Source: Cynocephalus volans
Lineage: Eukaryota > Chordata > Mammalia > Dermoptera > Cynocephalidae
Reading direction: 5' to 3'
NCBI RefSeq assembly: GCF_027409185.1
Contig: NC_084469.1
Location: 77,907,918 to 77,971,917 of the forward strand
Length of the DNA stretch: 64,000 nt
Below the pieces are notes generated by a model, which saw only the letters and a list, made by a program, of their open reading frames with translations, made no database searches and was not told the DNA's origin. This document shows positions 1 through 11,200 of the stretch, piece by piece. The stretch's first letter is position 1. Every line of letters starts with the position of its first letter. A program made the translations under genes and the position numbers.

Positions 1-1610
1 ATCGACCTTGAATTCTGGGATAAACCCAACTTGGTCATGGTATATAATCCCTTTCATATGCTGCTGGGTTAAGTTTGCAAGCCTTGGCTGCCTGCTTAGT
101 TCAGTTGGTTAGAGCACTACCTTGTAACACCAAGGCCAAGGGTTTGGATCCCTGCAGTGGCCAACTGCCAAAAAGCCCCCAAAAGTTTGCAAGCGTATTG
201 TTGAGGATTTTTGAACCTATACTCATTAGGGATATCGGTCAGCAGTTTTTTTGCAATGTCTTTGTCTACTTTGGTACCAGGTTAAAACCAGCCTCATAAA
301 ACAAGTTGGGGAGTATTTCCTCTTCCATTTTTTAGAAGAGTGTGTAAGTAGATTTTAATTTCTTCCTCTCCTCCTCCCCACATTAAGTCACCTGGTCCAG
401 GAACTTTCTTTATGGGAAGTTTTTTTTTAAAATTAGTAATTAAATCTCTTTAACTATTATAAGTCTATTTGGAATTTCTGTTCTTTTCAGTTTTAGTAGT
501 TTCTGTCTTTCTAGGAATTTGTTCATTTTATCTAGATTATCTAGTTTGTTGGCATATACTTATTCATAATATTCCCTTATGACTTTTTATATTTCTGTAG
601 GATTGGTAGAAATATCCCCTTTCATTTTTGATTCTAGTAATTTGAATTTTTTTTCTTGATCAGTCTTAAGGTTTGTAAATTTGTTAATCTCTTAAAAGCA
701 CCAACATTTGGTTTCATTAACTTCCTCTATTATTTTCTATTCTCTATTTCATTAATTACTGTTCTAATCGTCATTGTTTTCTTTCTTCTGCTTGCTTTGG
801 GTTTAATTTGGCCTTCTTTTTCTAGTTTCTTAAGGTGAAAAGTTAGGTTGATTTGAGATTTTTTCTTAATGTAAACATTTACAACTATGAATTTTCCTCT
901 ATGCACAGCTGTGGCTGCATCTCATCTTTTGGTATGTTGTGTTTTTGTTTTCATTCACCTCATGATGTTTTCTAATTTCCCTTGAGATTTCTTCTTTGAT
1001 CCATTGGTGTTTTAGGAGTATATTGGTGTTTAGGAGTATATATTCCACATATTTGCAAATTTCCAAGCTTTGTTATTAATTTCTATTTTTTTCCCATTGT
1101 TTTGAAAAAATACTTTGTATGACTCAATATTTTAAAATTTGAGACTTGTTTTATGGCCTATAGCCTATCCTGAAGAATGTTCCATGTGTACTTTAGAAGA
1201 ATGTGTATTCTGCTATTGTTGAGTGTAGTGTTTAACAGATGTCTCTTAGGTTTAGGTGGTTTATAGTGTTGCTCAAGTCTTCTGTTTTCTTGTTGATCCT
1301 TTGCCCAGTTGCTCTATCCGTTATAGAAAGTGGGATATGAAAGTCTCCAACTACTATATTTAATATTAAATATACAATTTAACATTAATATTAAATTGCA
1401 TATTTCTCATTTTGATTGTATTAGTTTTTGCATGTAGTTTGCAGCTCTGTTGTTAGTTGCATATGTCCTTTTAATTGTTGCATTTTCTGAAGAGAGCAAC
1501 CCTTTCATCATTATGAATGTTTTTTTATTTCTACTAACATTATTTTTTGTTTTAAAGTCTATTTGATATTAGTATAGTCACTCGTTTCCTTATGGCTACT
1601 GTTTGCATAA
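1..1610 (-). mobile_element. old L1 ORF2 fragment, antisense
   Basis: Read on the minus strand, this matches L1 ORF2 from upstream of the reverse-transcriptase core toward it; the window starts at the stretch that encodes the [12 protein letters not shown] motif. It is heavily decayed with no open frame. A CYN-like SINE interrupts it at 82-182. The boundary near 1610 is approximate. Confidence 0.7.
82..182 (+). mobile_element. CYN-like tRNA-Ile SINE monomer
   Basis: A tRNA-Ile-like monomer with the 'agttggttagagc' D-arm and 'ttggatccct' T-arm. It is flanked by a perfect 11-bp duplication (aagtttgcaag at 71-81 and 183-193), which shows it inserted into the older L1. Confidence 0.85.
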
Positions 1611-2179
1611 TATACAAAACAGAAAAAAGTCTACAATACATCATGCACGCATATAATATGTATGACCTAAATAATTGATAATGTATATATAAATTATTTA
1701 GATTATGATAAATGCTGGCATGTCAAATCAGTGGCAGTATTGCATACTAAATGATGGTAGGACATTGAGTTAATACTTGGAAAGATTTTAATTATGATTC
1801 CTATCTTATACATTACATTACCAAAATAAGTTCTAAGTCAAAAAAGACACTACATATTTTTTAAAAACAAAGAAAATAAAGGTAAATATGTATATAATTT
1901 GGGGCAAAAAGACTTTTCTATGGAAAAATATAAAAACTGAAACCAGAAAAAATGGAAGATTGAAGCCACATAAAAATTGAAAACTTGCACATTAAAAAAA
2001 CCCCACACACATAAAAATTAACAAACTAGAAAATATTTACCAGTTATATAACAGACAGTGTGTAAAGAACATGAGCAGTTAATCCATAACAGAAGAAATA
2101 CAAATGGCCTTATAAAAAAAGATATGGAAAGTTTTATATTACTACTACTAAAAAACCCCAAGAATTTATTTTTTTACCT
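1611..2179. other. AT-rich flank, no recognised feature
   Basis: AT-rich sequence between two L1 fragments, with A-runs and no open frame of note. It may be further L1 debris, but I cannot place it. Confidence 0.4.
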
Positions 2180-2880
2180 ATTACATTGGCAAAGATTAAA
2201 AAAAAATTACAATGCCCAGTGTTAGCAAGGATACATAGGGAAGGAGGTAGTTTCATGCTTTGCTGTTGGGGTATAAAATAATACAATCTTGCTGGTTTTA
2301 AAATTTAAACACTATTTCATTCCTAGATATTTATTCTAATGAAAGAATCATAAATGTATGCAAAGACTTAACTACACATTAGTGTTTAAATAACCCCAAA
2401 CTGAAAAATATCTAAATGTTCAATAATTGGATATTAAATAAATTATAATAATCTATATAATAGAATATTAGAAAGCCCTTAAAAATGTTGTGGAAGATTC
2501 TTTAATGATATGGAAAGATTACCATGATATAGTAAGTGAAAAAAGCAGGTTACAAAATGATATGTACAGAGGCTGGCTGGTTAGTTCTGTTGGTTAGAGT
2601 GTGGTACTGATAACACCAAGGACCAGGGTTTGATCCCTGTACCAACCAACTGCCAAAAAAAAAAAAAAAAAAAGCCCCACAAAGAAATGAAACAATAAAA
2701 CATATGTACATTATAACTTCATTCTTATTAAAATTATTTGTAGTATGTACATGCAAAAAAAACTGAAAGGTTAACAATTATCTTTGAATGTCAGCATTGT
2801 GAGGGGTTTTGTTTACTTTGCACCTCCCCTCCTTGAATTTTCTGTAATATGTATGTCTTATTTTTCACTAAGAAAAAAGA
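2180..2880 (+). mobile_element. old L1 3' end (L1M type)
   Basis: Contains the typical end of ancient L1: tgctgttggg, the gtgaaaaaagcaggttacaaaa motif, then a 'tttactttgcacc' 3'UTR. It is interrupted by a SINE at 2571-2674. Confidence 0.65.
2571..2674 (+). mobile_element. CYN-like tRNA-Ile SINE monomer with A-tail
   Basis: The head 'ggctggctggttag', anticodon loop 'ctgataa' and T-arm 'gtttgatccc' are clear, followed by an A-run of about 19 bases. It is inserted inside the L1M 3' end. Confidence 0.85.
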
Positions 2881-3305
2881 ATGTTAATTTTAAAAATCAA
2901 GATATTATTTTTGCCTATTAATTTGGCAAAGATTATTTAAAAAGGCAATACACAGTATTGGTAAGGATTTGGGGTAAATGGGCGTGCACATAATGTATTC
3001 TGCTAATGGTAGTATGAATTGCTGCTAATAGCTTCATTATAAACTTGGCAACATAAACCAAAATCCTTACAAGCAGAGAAGTATTTTCAGTTCTAGGAAT
3101 TAAGCACATGATTAGGGATACATGCAAAAATGCACATATAAACCCAAATATTCATTTTTAAGTACATGATTAAATAAATTACATCTGTATTCGCCAATAC
3201 TATGTATTAAAAATCACATTGCCAGATTCTTATTGACATAGGTCCATATATTAATGGTGGTACACTAAATATTATGTACCATATAATACTGATTTAATAT
3301 AAAAA
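2881..3305 (+). mobile_element. second old L1 3' fragment
   Basis: Another decayed L1-type stretch ('ggcaaagatta', 'cagtattggtaagga') parallel to the one just upstream. Boundaries are approximate. Confidence 0.45.
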
Positions 3306-3307
3306 TT

Positions 3308-3745
3308 TATTAGTTTCCTAAGACTGCCATAACAAATCACCACAAACTAGGTGAGCAACAGAAATTTATTATCCCTCAGTTTAGGACAGAAGTCCAAAAT
3401 CAAGGTATTGGTAAAGTTGGTTCCTTTTGGATGCTCTGAAGGAGAAGTCTGTTTCTCGCCTCTCCCCTAGCTTCTCGTGGTTGCTGGCAATCTTTGGTGT
3501 TCCTTGGCTTATAGTTACATCACTCCAATCTCTGCCTCCTTTGCCGCAAGGCCTTCTTCTCTGTGTGTCTGTGTATCCTCTCCTCTTCTTTAAAAGACAA
3601 CAGTCATTGAATTTAGGGCCCACTCTAATCCAGTATGACCACAATTTAACTTTGCATCTGCCAAGACCCTATGTCCAAAATAAGGTCACATTCTGAGATT
3701 CTGCATTGACAGAGGTTTTTGGAGGACACTATTCAACCCACTACA
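3308..3745 (-). mobile_element. MLT1-type MaLR LTR, antisense
   Basis: On the minus strand this reads as a MaLR-type solo LTR of about 435 bp. It ends in the conserved 'aataaatttctgttg'-like polyadenylation block and 'ggaaactaat', and 'ctaaattcaatgactg' and 'gggtggg' lie internally. No internal genes are attached. The open frames of 87 and 89 codons across it are chance. Confidence 0.7.
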
Positions 3746-3991
3746 TGTATGTAACATACATGTAGAAAATATTGTAAACTTACCCTATCTCTGGGTAAAT
3801 TTACAAATGATTTAAGTATTTTTGTGCTTTTCTGCATTTTAAAATAAATTATGTAGTGGAGTTGCATTTATACATAGGTTAAGTTCTACACTTATTATAT
3901 ACAGTAAATATTGTGTGTAGTAAAAAAAATTCTTTTCCTTCGTATAGCTCACAAAATACCAAATACATCATTTTACATATAGTGTATCCTA

Positions 3992-4089
3992 GGGGCTGGC
4001 CAGTTAGCTCAGTTGGTTAGAGTGTGGAGTTATAACACCAAGGTCAAGGGTTCAGATCCCCATACCAGGCAGCTGCAAACAAAACAAAA
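3992..4089 (+). mobile_element. CYN-like tRNA-Ile SINE monomer
   Basis: Well-preserved tRNA-Ile head ('ggctggccagttagctcagt') and B-box ('ggttcagatcc'), with imperfect flanking duplications around 'atagtgtat' on both sides. Confidence 0.87.
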
Positions 4090-4218
4090 CACATAGTGTA
4101 TATTCTCTCAAAAACATCCAACATAGCCAATTCATTCTCCAGCACTGGAATAAACTACTGTTCCTTTGAGTGAGTACTAGATAAAGTAGTTGGCTTGTGT
4201 TTATATACTATATTATAC

Positions 4219-4242
4219 AAAAAAAAAAAAAAAAAAAAAAAA
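4219..4242. repeat. A-run
   Basis: A tract of more than 20 adenines without a recognisable element attached; possibly the tail of a decayed insertion. Confidence 0.8.
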
Positions 4243-5389
4243 GAAATGGGTTCAAGTTAAATGAGTGTATGACAAGACTCCACTGTTTTACTTTGCAATT
4301 AGAGGAAAAACTATTTTCTTTATACGAAAACTACCAACCACGGCAATGAGTTAGAAAAAAACTGTTAAGACCAAGGAAAAAAATAATTATTGATTTCCAA
4401 TAATTCAGAGGTTAAGGCAATATCTCTGAATCTTTCTGGATTTTTTAAAGGTCCAGGGGAAGAAGACTTAAGAAAATATTTAATGTTTGGCATGAGGTGG
4501 AGATTGGGCTGAACAATAAGGGTTCCAAAAAAGAAGCTTTTTTAAAATTTGCAAACATCATTATCAGTGGGCCAACAATGAAATTAAATGAAAATGAAAA
4601 ATTGGTAACCTTTAAGATGATATTGAAGATATAATTATAGCCAATTTCTGTCTTTTTAAAATTCTTCTAAAGTACAGTTTCCTCTTAAAGATTTATAACT
4701 ATTCCTTCTTTCATCACTGGAATAAGATAAATTATATATAAAATTCAATTAAAGTATTATCATGTACAGAGGCTGACATCATGGGTAGTCAAAGAATATG
4801 TTTAATAAAAAATAATTAAACTTCCATTTGCTCTATAGAACATCATAGAAAGTAATTTAATAAATTACAAATGACTTTAAGACGTTTGCTCAACTACAGA
4901 AAGCAAATTCAGACTACACAAAACACAACTGGTAAATATTGCAAATGTCCAAAAGAAAAATTGGACTAAGACTTGAATCATGAAACCTGAAACAAGGGCT
5001 ATAGATACAAGGCAATAACAGCTATAATTTTTTAGTAACTACCAACACATACTTGGATATCCTTTCAACTGCAACTTTAGTATTATGTAATTCTACTGAT
5101 TTTTTTCCTTATAACCCTTAACTTTACACAACCATATGTGCATGTTTTCTTTCTTAGGTAATAATTGGACAACTTTTCCACTATCAGTACAAAATAGAAG
5201 TGTCTTGAAACCCAAGAGAATGTTTAAAGTTAATATTAGCCTTAATGCTTTGAAAACTGTAATTGCCTTATTACATAGAAAGAGAATCACTAGGATGTTA
5301 ACCAAATTCATTTGACCATAATTAGGAAAATACTTTATCTCATAAATTTGATATAAATTAGATTTTAGTGACAAGATCTAGAGTTTTTT
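4243..5389. other. downstream flank, nothing recognised
   Basis: AT-rich sequence between the repeat cluster and the likely CHD9 3' end. I see no gene or clear repeat. If the CHD9 3'UTR uses a distal signal near 4801, the right part belongs to the transcript. Confidence 0.4.
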
Positions 5390-7371
5390 TTTCTTTCTTT
5401 TTTTTTTTTTATTGGGGAAAGAAAGGAGTAAAGATCGTGTGGGTAGAACTAGAGAGAGGAAGGGAAATATGGATCATGTTGAAATACTCCACCAGGAAAC
5501 TAAGTTAACTGTGTTTGAAAAACTTTGGCTATCTCATAGGTGTATTCTAGTTAAACAAAAGTGCAATACTGCAAAGGGAAGATACTAAATATGTAATATA
5601 TCATTTTCATGATGAGGAATTACTACCCACTTCTGGATGGGCATTATAGTGACTATTGCTAAGACATTGCATAAAGGACTATCAATTCAAAGAACTATTT
5701 TGGGAAAATACAAAACTCAATACAATCCCAATGGAACTTGTATAATTTTGCAGATACATATAACACTGTCTTTCTAATTAGGGGTTAGTTATTTTACATA
5801 CAGAAACGTAATTTACTGGTAAAGGTCTTGGAAAACCTAATATAATCACTTAATTCATGACAAAGCAACAGTTTTATCAAAACATACTGAAAATTATTTT
5901 TGCTGTAGGAGAGAACTGGAGTACTTCCCCCCCTAAATTTATGCTTTTCCAAACTTTATCACTGATTAATTAGAGTACCATAGAAATGCTAACATATCTC
6001 CTTAGAATGTAAATATTTTTACGTCCAATTCAGTTCTAATTGTTTCATATGTATGTTTAGGTGAACCTGGACCTTGTCAGAATAATAGCAGCTTTAGCAG
6101 GAGAAATTGTATCACAAATCAATATCAGACAAATTTTACATGGTAAAGGGTTCTAAGAAATTGAACAGAAGCCTTGGGCTTCATTTTTGTGGTTTACAGG
6201 TATAACTTTTTGAGATTATTCAAAGTGCATTTTCACAATGGGCAACTAAGTATATTTAATATAAACCGATAACTCAACACTGATTCTGGGCAACACTTAG
6301 TCTGCTTACACCTAGAAACTGAAAATGAATTTAGGTTATCTTCATATTACTTTACCACTATTATCTGTTAATTTTGGAATATTTCCATGACATAAAACAC
6401 AAATAGAAATCTACACAAATAAAGCAAACAAACAATTTCTTTTACATGAAGTATGCTGTGTTGAAAGTTCTTTTCAGTGGCATTTCATGAGTTTGCCTTT
6501 TCTGAACCCTGGAAACAGACATTACTCATCTGAGACATAATTATTTCTAATAGGAGGCCAAACTTTGAAAAGTTAAAAATTAAGTATGTCTATAGGGTGC
6601 CAAAGTCACACGACACAGGATTTTTTTATGACTTAATTTTACTGACATCCAAATTAAGCTCAGCAAAAAGCAAGTCATATTTCTTGCCAGATTAACATGA
6701 TATTATAGGATGTGTTTAAAAAACCCCTGAAAACAAGTATAGAATTAGAAACGAATGTAAACTTCCTAAACTAACTCAGCTGAGGTAACAGGTAGCCAGT
6801 TAAATTGGCTGATTGGGAAACTTATTTCTTCTTTAAAACGTACTTGTACCTGAACTGGAAACATCAGCAGTGCATCACAACACTAGAGCATTTTCATGTA
6901 ATTAAAGCAATGGATGGTGATGTAGATTCTACAGCTTTCATGACATTCATTAGCTGCCCAAATTATTGCTGAGTTTTGATCTGTAAATTATAGGTGTCAA
7001 GGAGGCTGTAAAACTATATTCAAATTAAATCAGTAATATGCATAAAGTATTCTGTGTTCACTGCAAATATATTAAATATACAACTCTCATTGAGCATAAT
7101 TTTCATAAAATTAACCCCCAACAAAATTATAATGCCTTTTGTTGTAATTTTACACCTTTATGTATTTGATAGTACATATGAGTTCAGAAACTTATGAATC
7201 TTAAGAAATATTACATGCAAAACGTCTCTGAAAGCAGTTTGCACTTCTAAACAAATAACTGAAATGTTCGGTCAGTAAGTTATTGATGCACTCAACACTG
7301 GGTATTTACAATTAATAATTAAAGGAAAAAAATCCAAAATCAGTTCATAATTTAAGTGCAGAGTCTGGGAA
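5390..7371 (-). other. CHD9: CHD9 3' untranslated region (left limit uncertain)
   Basis: The sequence left of the CHD9 stop is AT-rich, unique-looking and free of the SINE and L1 insertions that crowd its surroundings, as expected for a conserved 3'UTR. The left limit is set by a candidate poly(A) signal at 5408-5413. The human 3'UTR is about 2 kb as I remember it, which agrees in size. The true end could lie further left, near 4800. Confidence 0.5.
5408..5413 (-). terminator. candidate CHD9 poly(A) signal AATAAA
   Basis: Read on the minus strand this is AATAAA, the only canonical hexamer I found between the stop codon and about 4700. It lies 1.96 kb past the stop, but directly inside an A-rich run, so it could be chance. 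Weaker ATTAAA candidates are at 6255-6260, 4856-4861 and 4801-4806. Confidence 0.35.
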
Positions 7372-8259
7372 TCAGTCTTCATTACTAGAATCTGAATCCT
7401 CAGATGATGATGATGTACTATCAGATCCAGATGAAGCATCAGCTTTCTCTGAACCCTCATCTGTGCTGTTTTCATTGAGAGGACTTGGTTCAGTTTCTCC
7501 TTTGTCTTCCTGATCTCTAACTCTGGAATCTTTTTCCTTTACTTCTATAGACTTAGACGAACCTAAGTCACTGTTTTTGTTTTTCTGTACATCAAAAGTA
7601 TTGGACTGGGACAAAGTTGGAATATGAAGATTAAGGCTTGGAGTGAGAAGCATCCCTGGATAAAGTATATTAGATAGTAATAATGGGTTAAGAGCTAATG
7701 GGTTGGCAGCTGCAGCTGTATTCAATGCAGCAGTCGAAGACGTTGAAGGAGAACTTGACACAGAGTTTTCTCCACCATTCTCTGAACTTTGGCTCTCTGT
7801 CCTTTCTTTTTTTCCTTCTAGCTCTTTAGAATCATCTCCCTTTTTCTCTTCTGTCCCAGATTCTGTAGGCTTTGTTACAAGCCCTCCCATGCCCAGCAGA
7901 CTTGGTAATCCCGCCATTCCTGACAACAGCATGGGGAACATAGCAGCCATGTTTTTAGCTTCTCCTCCAGAAGAAAGGCCAGCAGGCATTCCCATTAGCC
8001 CTGCAGTTACTTGCAGTGACTGCAAGTTTTGTAGGTTTTGTTGTAAGGCCTGAAGAGTTGTGAGATCCACACCTGGAAGTAATCCATTGGCTAACAAAGG
8101 ATTGCGTGAAACACTGGTAGCAGTGGCAGTGGCAGCTGCTGCTGCTGCTGCTGTGGCCTTTGCAATTCCACTTTTAGGCCGTCTCCCCCGCCTGCTTACT
8201 TCCTCTCTCACGACAGGACCAGTGAGAATACGTTCATACATACTTTCTGGAAGAAATCC
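7372..8259 (-). CDS. CHD9: CHD9 terminal coding exon and stop
   Basis: The last coding exon has acceptor ttccag and ends at TGA (7372-7374), giving 295 residues. It encodes [20 protein letters not shown], an RRGRRPKSG basic motif and an Ala/Thr run (about 8120-8160) slightly longer than I recall in human. Then come Leu/Gln-rich and Gly/Met-rich segments with two LXXLL boxes (LPSLL and LNPLL), and a Ser/Asp/Glu tail ending [11 protein letters not shown]. The strand was chosen from the protein match; open frames on the plus strand here are shadows. Confidence 0.96.
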   Translation of the reverse strand, partial: GFLPESMYERILTGPVVREEVSRRGRRPKSGIAKATAAAAAAATATATSVSRNPLLANGLLPGVDLTTLQALQQNLQNLQSLQVTAGLMGMPAGLSSGGEAKNMAAMFPMLLSGMAGLPSLLGMGGLVTKPTESGTEEKKGDDSKELEGKKERTESQSSENGGENSVSSSPSTSSTAALNTAAAANPLALNPLLLSNILYPGMLLTPSLNLHIPTLSQSNTFDVQKNKNSDLGSSKSIEVKEKDSRVRDQEDKGETEPSPLNENSTDEGSEKADASSGSDSTSSSSEDSDSSNED

Positions 8260-11200
8260 CTGGAAGAAATATATATTTATCAATAATAGTTACATGAAAA
8301 TAAAATCAATAGCTATTAGTTTATCACAGGCATAACCCATTAAAAATAGGTTATTTGTAAACTTATTCTGTATTGATGTGCAATAACCAATTATGAAAGA
8401 GATAAGAGATAACCTAATTTTATTTTAAGTAGTGGCTTGAAACAGCTCTCATTTTTTTTTTTTTTTTTCACTACTTGGTATGTGGATCCAAACTCTTAAC
8501 CTTGGTTTTATAATACTGCACTTGAACCAACTGAGCTAACTGGCCAGCCCCCCCTTCTCATTTTACCATAGGATAAGAGAGTAGAAAGAAGCCTTTAGCC
8601 TTCCTCCATATTGTGAGTCATAAGTTTATAGAATATTTCTAGAATACATAAGGTTCATGGGTACTTCTATAACCCTTATATGTTTCATATCACCACTCGT
8701 TCTAAAAGACCAGAGAAGTGGCCACCTTCTAATCTGGAAGAAAATAAGGAAAAGATAGGGGAAGTAAGTGAAATGTTATAGTTATAACAAGATGCTCCAT
8801 ATGAATCTTTTGACTGTCACTTTGAGAATAAGGGAGATAGAGCCAAGCTGAAAAAGATGCTCTAAGGGGGAATGATGAGTTGGTTCAAAACAGCAGCAGC
8901 ACCTGCAGATTGAGAACCATCAAGCCCAGGACAAAAGAGAACAATTTATGCTACTTTCATGTAATTCTCCCATGATTTTCTGGGGCTCAAAACTCTTTAG
9001 AAGTTTAAGGAGTTTAGAACCTCTGGACCAGCATCATCTAGTAGGAATATAATACAATCTACATATGTAATTTTAAATTTTCCAGTAGCTACCCTAAAAA
9101 AAGGTAAAATAGAAATAGGCGACAATTTTAGTAACAGTCTATTTAATACAACATAACCAAAATATTATCACGTCAATATAATATACTCTATAAAAATTAT
9201 TGATATATTTTACATTCTTTTTTCCGAACTAAGCTAGTGTGTATTTTACACTTACCAAAACATCTTAATTGAGGCCGGCCACATTTCAAGTGCTCAATAG
9301 CCACATGTGCCTAGGGACTACCATTTGTGACAGTCAGCTCCCGACAGTGATTTAAGGAAATAATCATGGGACTACCTGTTTACTTTGTTTTGATCAACTT
9401 ATTTTTTCTCTTTACAAAGGCATTAGGGCTCATTCCAGAAAACATGACAACAAAAAATACAAACAAAAAAATCATCTATAATCTCACCATTCAGTGATAA
9501 CCATTGCTAACATTTCAGGATGTGTTCTTCTATTTTCTCCTTGTGCCTTTATACACATTCTACAATACTCCCACCTCCCTTTCTAAAATAAAAAAATAGA
9601 ATCATACTGAACTTAGTTTTATAGCCTACCCTTTTCATTTGCACACTTGTAGAAATAATAAATATTATTTATTCACCATTTATCATATGGGTAGGTTTGA
9701 CTATTCCAAGAACTTAACTACTACCATATTTAATATACTGTGACCTTTTTCTCCCTTGTCATTAGAAGTTCTTAAGATATAAATTTTAAAATAATTGTAG
9801 TTTTCCAATATATGGATGAACCATTAATTTATTCCCAATCTTTTACCACTATACCATGATGAATATTCCTATATATATTTCTATGCCCACATATTTGGTT
9901 ATTTTTTGTGACACTATTCAAACAGTATCTTAGAGGTTAAAATAAAAACAAGTCAGTACACATTGATTTTGCATTCTAACTCAACAAGCATCTGAAAAAT
10001 TTCCAACATATTCTGCAAAATAAAAATTGTGAACTAAAAAATACTTTGTCACATGTTCATGAAATATTTTATTAATTCTTAAAATTTAATCTAAGATTTA
10101 ATAATTTTAAAAATGATGTATGAGTCTGTATTTGTGAAATACTCACAGATTGCTTAACAACATCTCCCCATTCAGGAGCTACTCCATATTCTGAGTTTTC
10201 TTTTAGGAATCTACATAAATCTTTCAAAGGGGGAGCAAATGCACCTCCAACCTGTAAATGAAAAACAGATTGTTAGATACTTAGAAACTGTTGAATATGT
10301 AGCTATTTCTTGCTTTTATTCTGTGCTCTACAGAGTTTATTTCTTTAAAATGCATATTTTTGAACCACCTTCAACAACCTTTATGATTATATGAGGACAC
10401 TTCAAAAAGTTCATGGAAAAATAGAATTAAAAGATAATATCACTCTTTCCATGAACTTTCTGGTAACCTTGTATTAAAAAGGACCAACACAACCCATGTG
10501 AGTTATTGATAAACAATATAAACATGTGGTAATGTAAATTTTAAATGTTTTAAGTAGAATAACTAGAAAAATAAAATGAGTAGCTACCATTTACTGTACA
10601 CTTACTATGCTGGATAGGCAGTATAGCCTAGTTAAGAGTACATCCTTTAGAGTAAGACTTATCAGCTATGTGAACTCGAACAAATTAGTAAATTTCTTTG
10701 AGCCTCGGTTTTCTGATCTGTAAAATGGGGATAACAATAATACTTCCCTCATAGGATTTTATGAAGAGACAGTTCAAGTGTTTTAGAATAATCCTGACAC
10801 ATCAGAAATATGTTGTTGATGTTATTATCACATGCCAAGTATTGTACTAAGGACTTTAAGTGTATAATTTATTTTAGTTCTCTCTATATCCTTTTGAGAT
10901 AGTATTATTTCTATATTTCAAATGAAGGAACTGAGCCTCAGAGAAATTATATAATTTGCCTAAATTCAGCTAGTAAGTGTTAGGGTCAGGATTAAAACCT
11001 AGGTCTCAAAAACCCATACTCTTATCTGTTATGTATATTGACAACCTAAAAGTATGAAATTATACCTATCCTTTGTATGTAAAAAGTGACATAACTAACC
11101 AATCATAAGTAAATTTGAAAAAACCCCCACTCCCTATAATAATTAGTATGACATTGACACAATATTTTGAAATTTAAATCAAGAATATTAGATTTGGACA

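Noticed and set aside
3992..4070. Possible tRNA-Ile genes at the SINE copies
   Set aside because: Heads resemble tRNA-Ile, but acceptor stems do not pair, several loops are mutated, A-tails follow and many copies have target-site duplications. They are SINEs.
5408..5413. Firm 3' end for CHD9
   Set aside because: The AATAAA sits in an A-rich run and alternatives exist near 4801 and 6255, so I list it only as a candidate.
7703..8335. Plus-strand open frames over the last CHD9 exon (116 and 91 codons)
   Set aside because: Shadows of the CHD9 coding strand with no independent signal.
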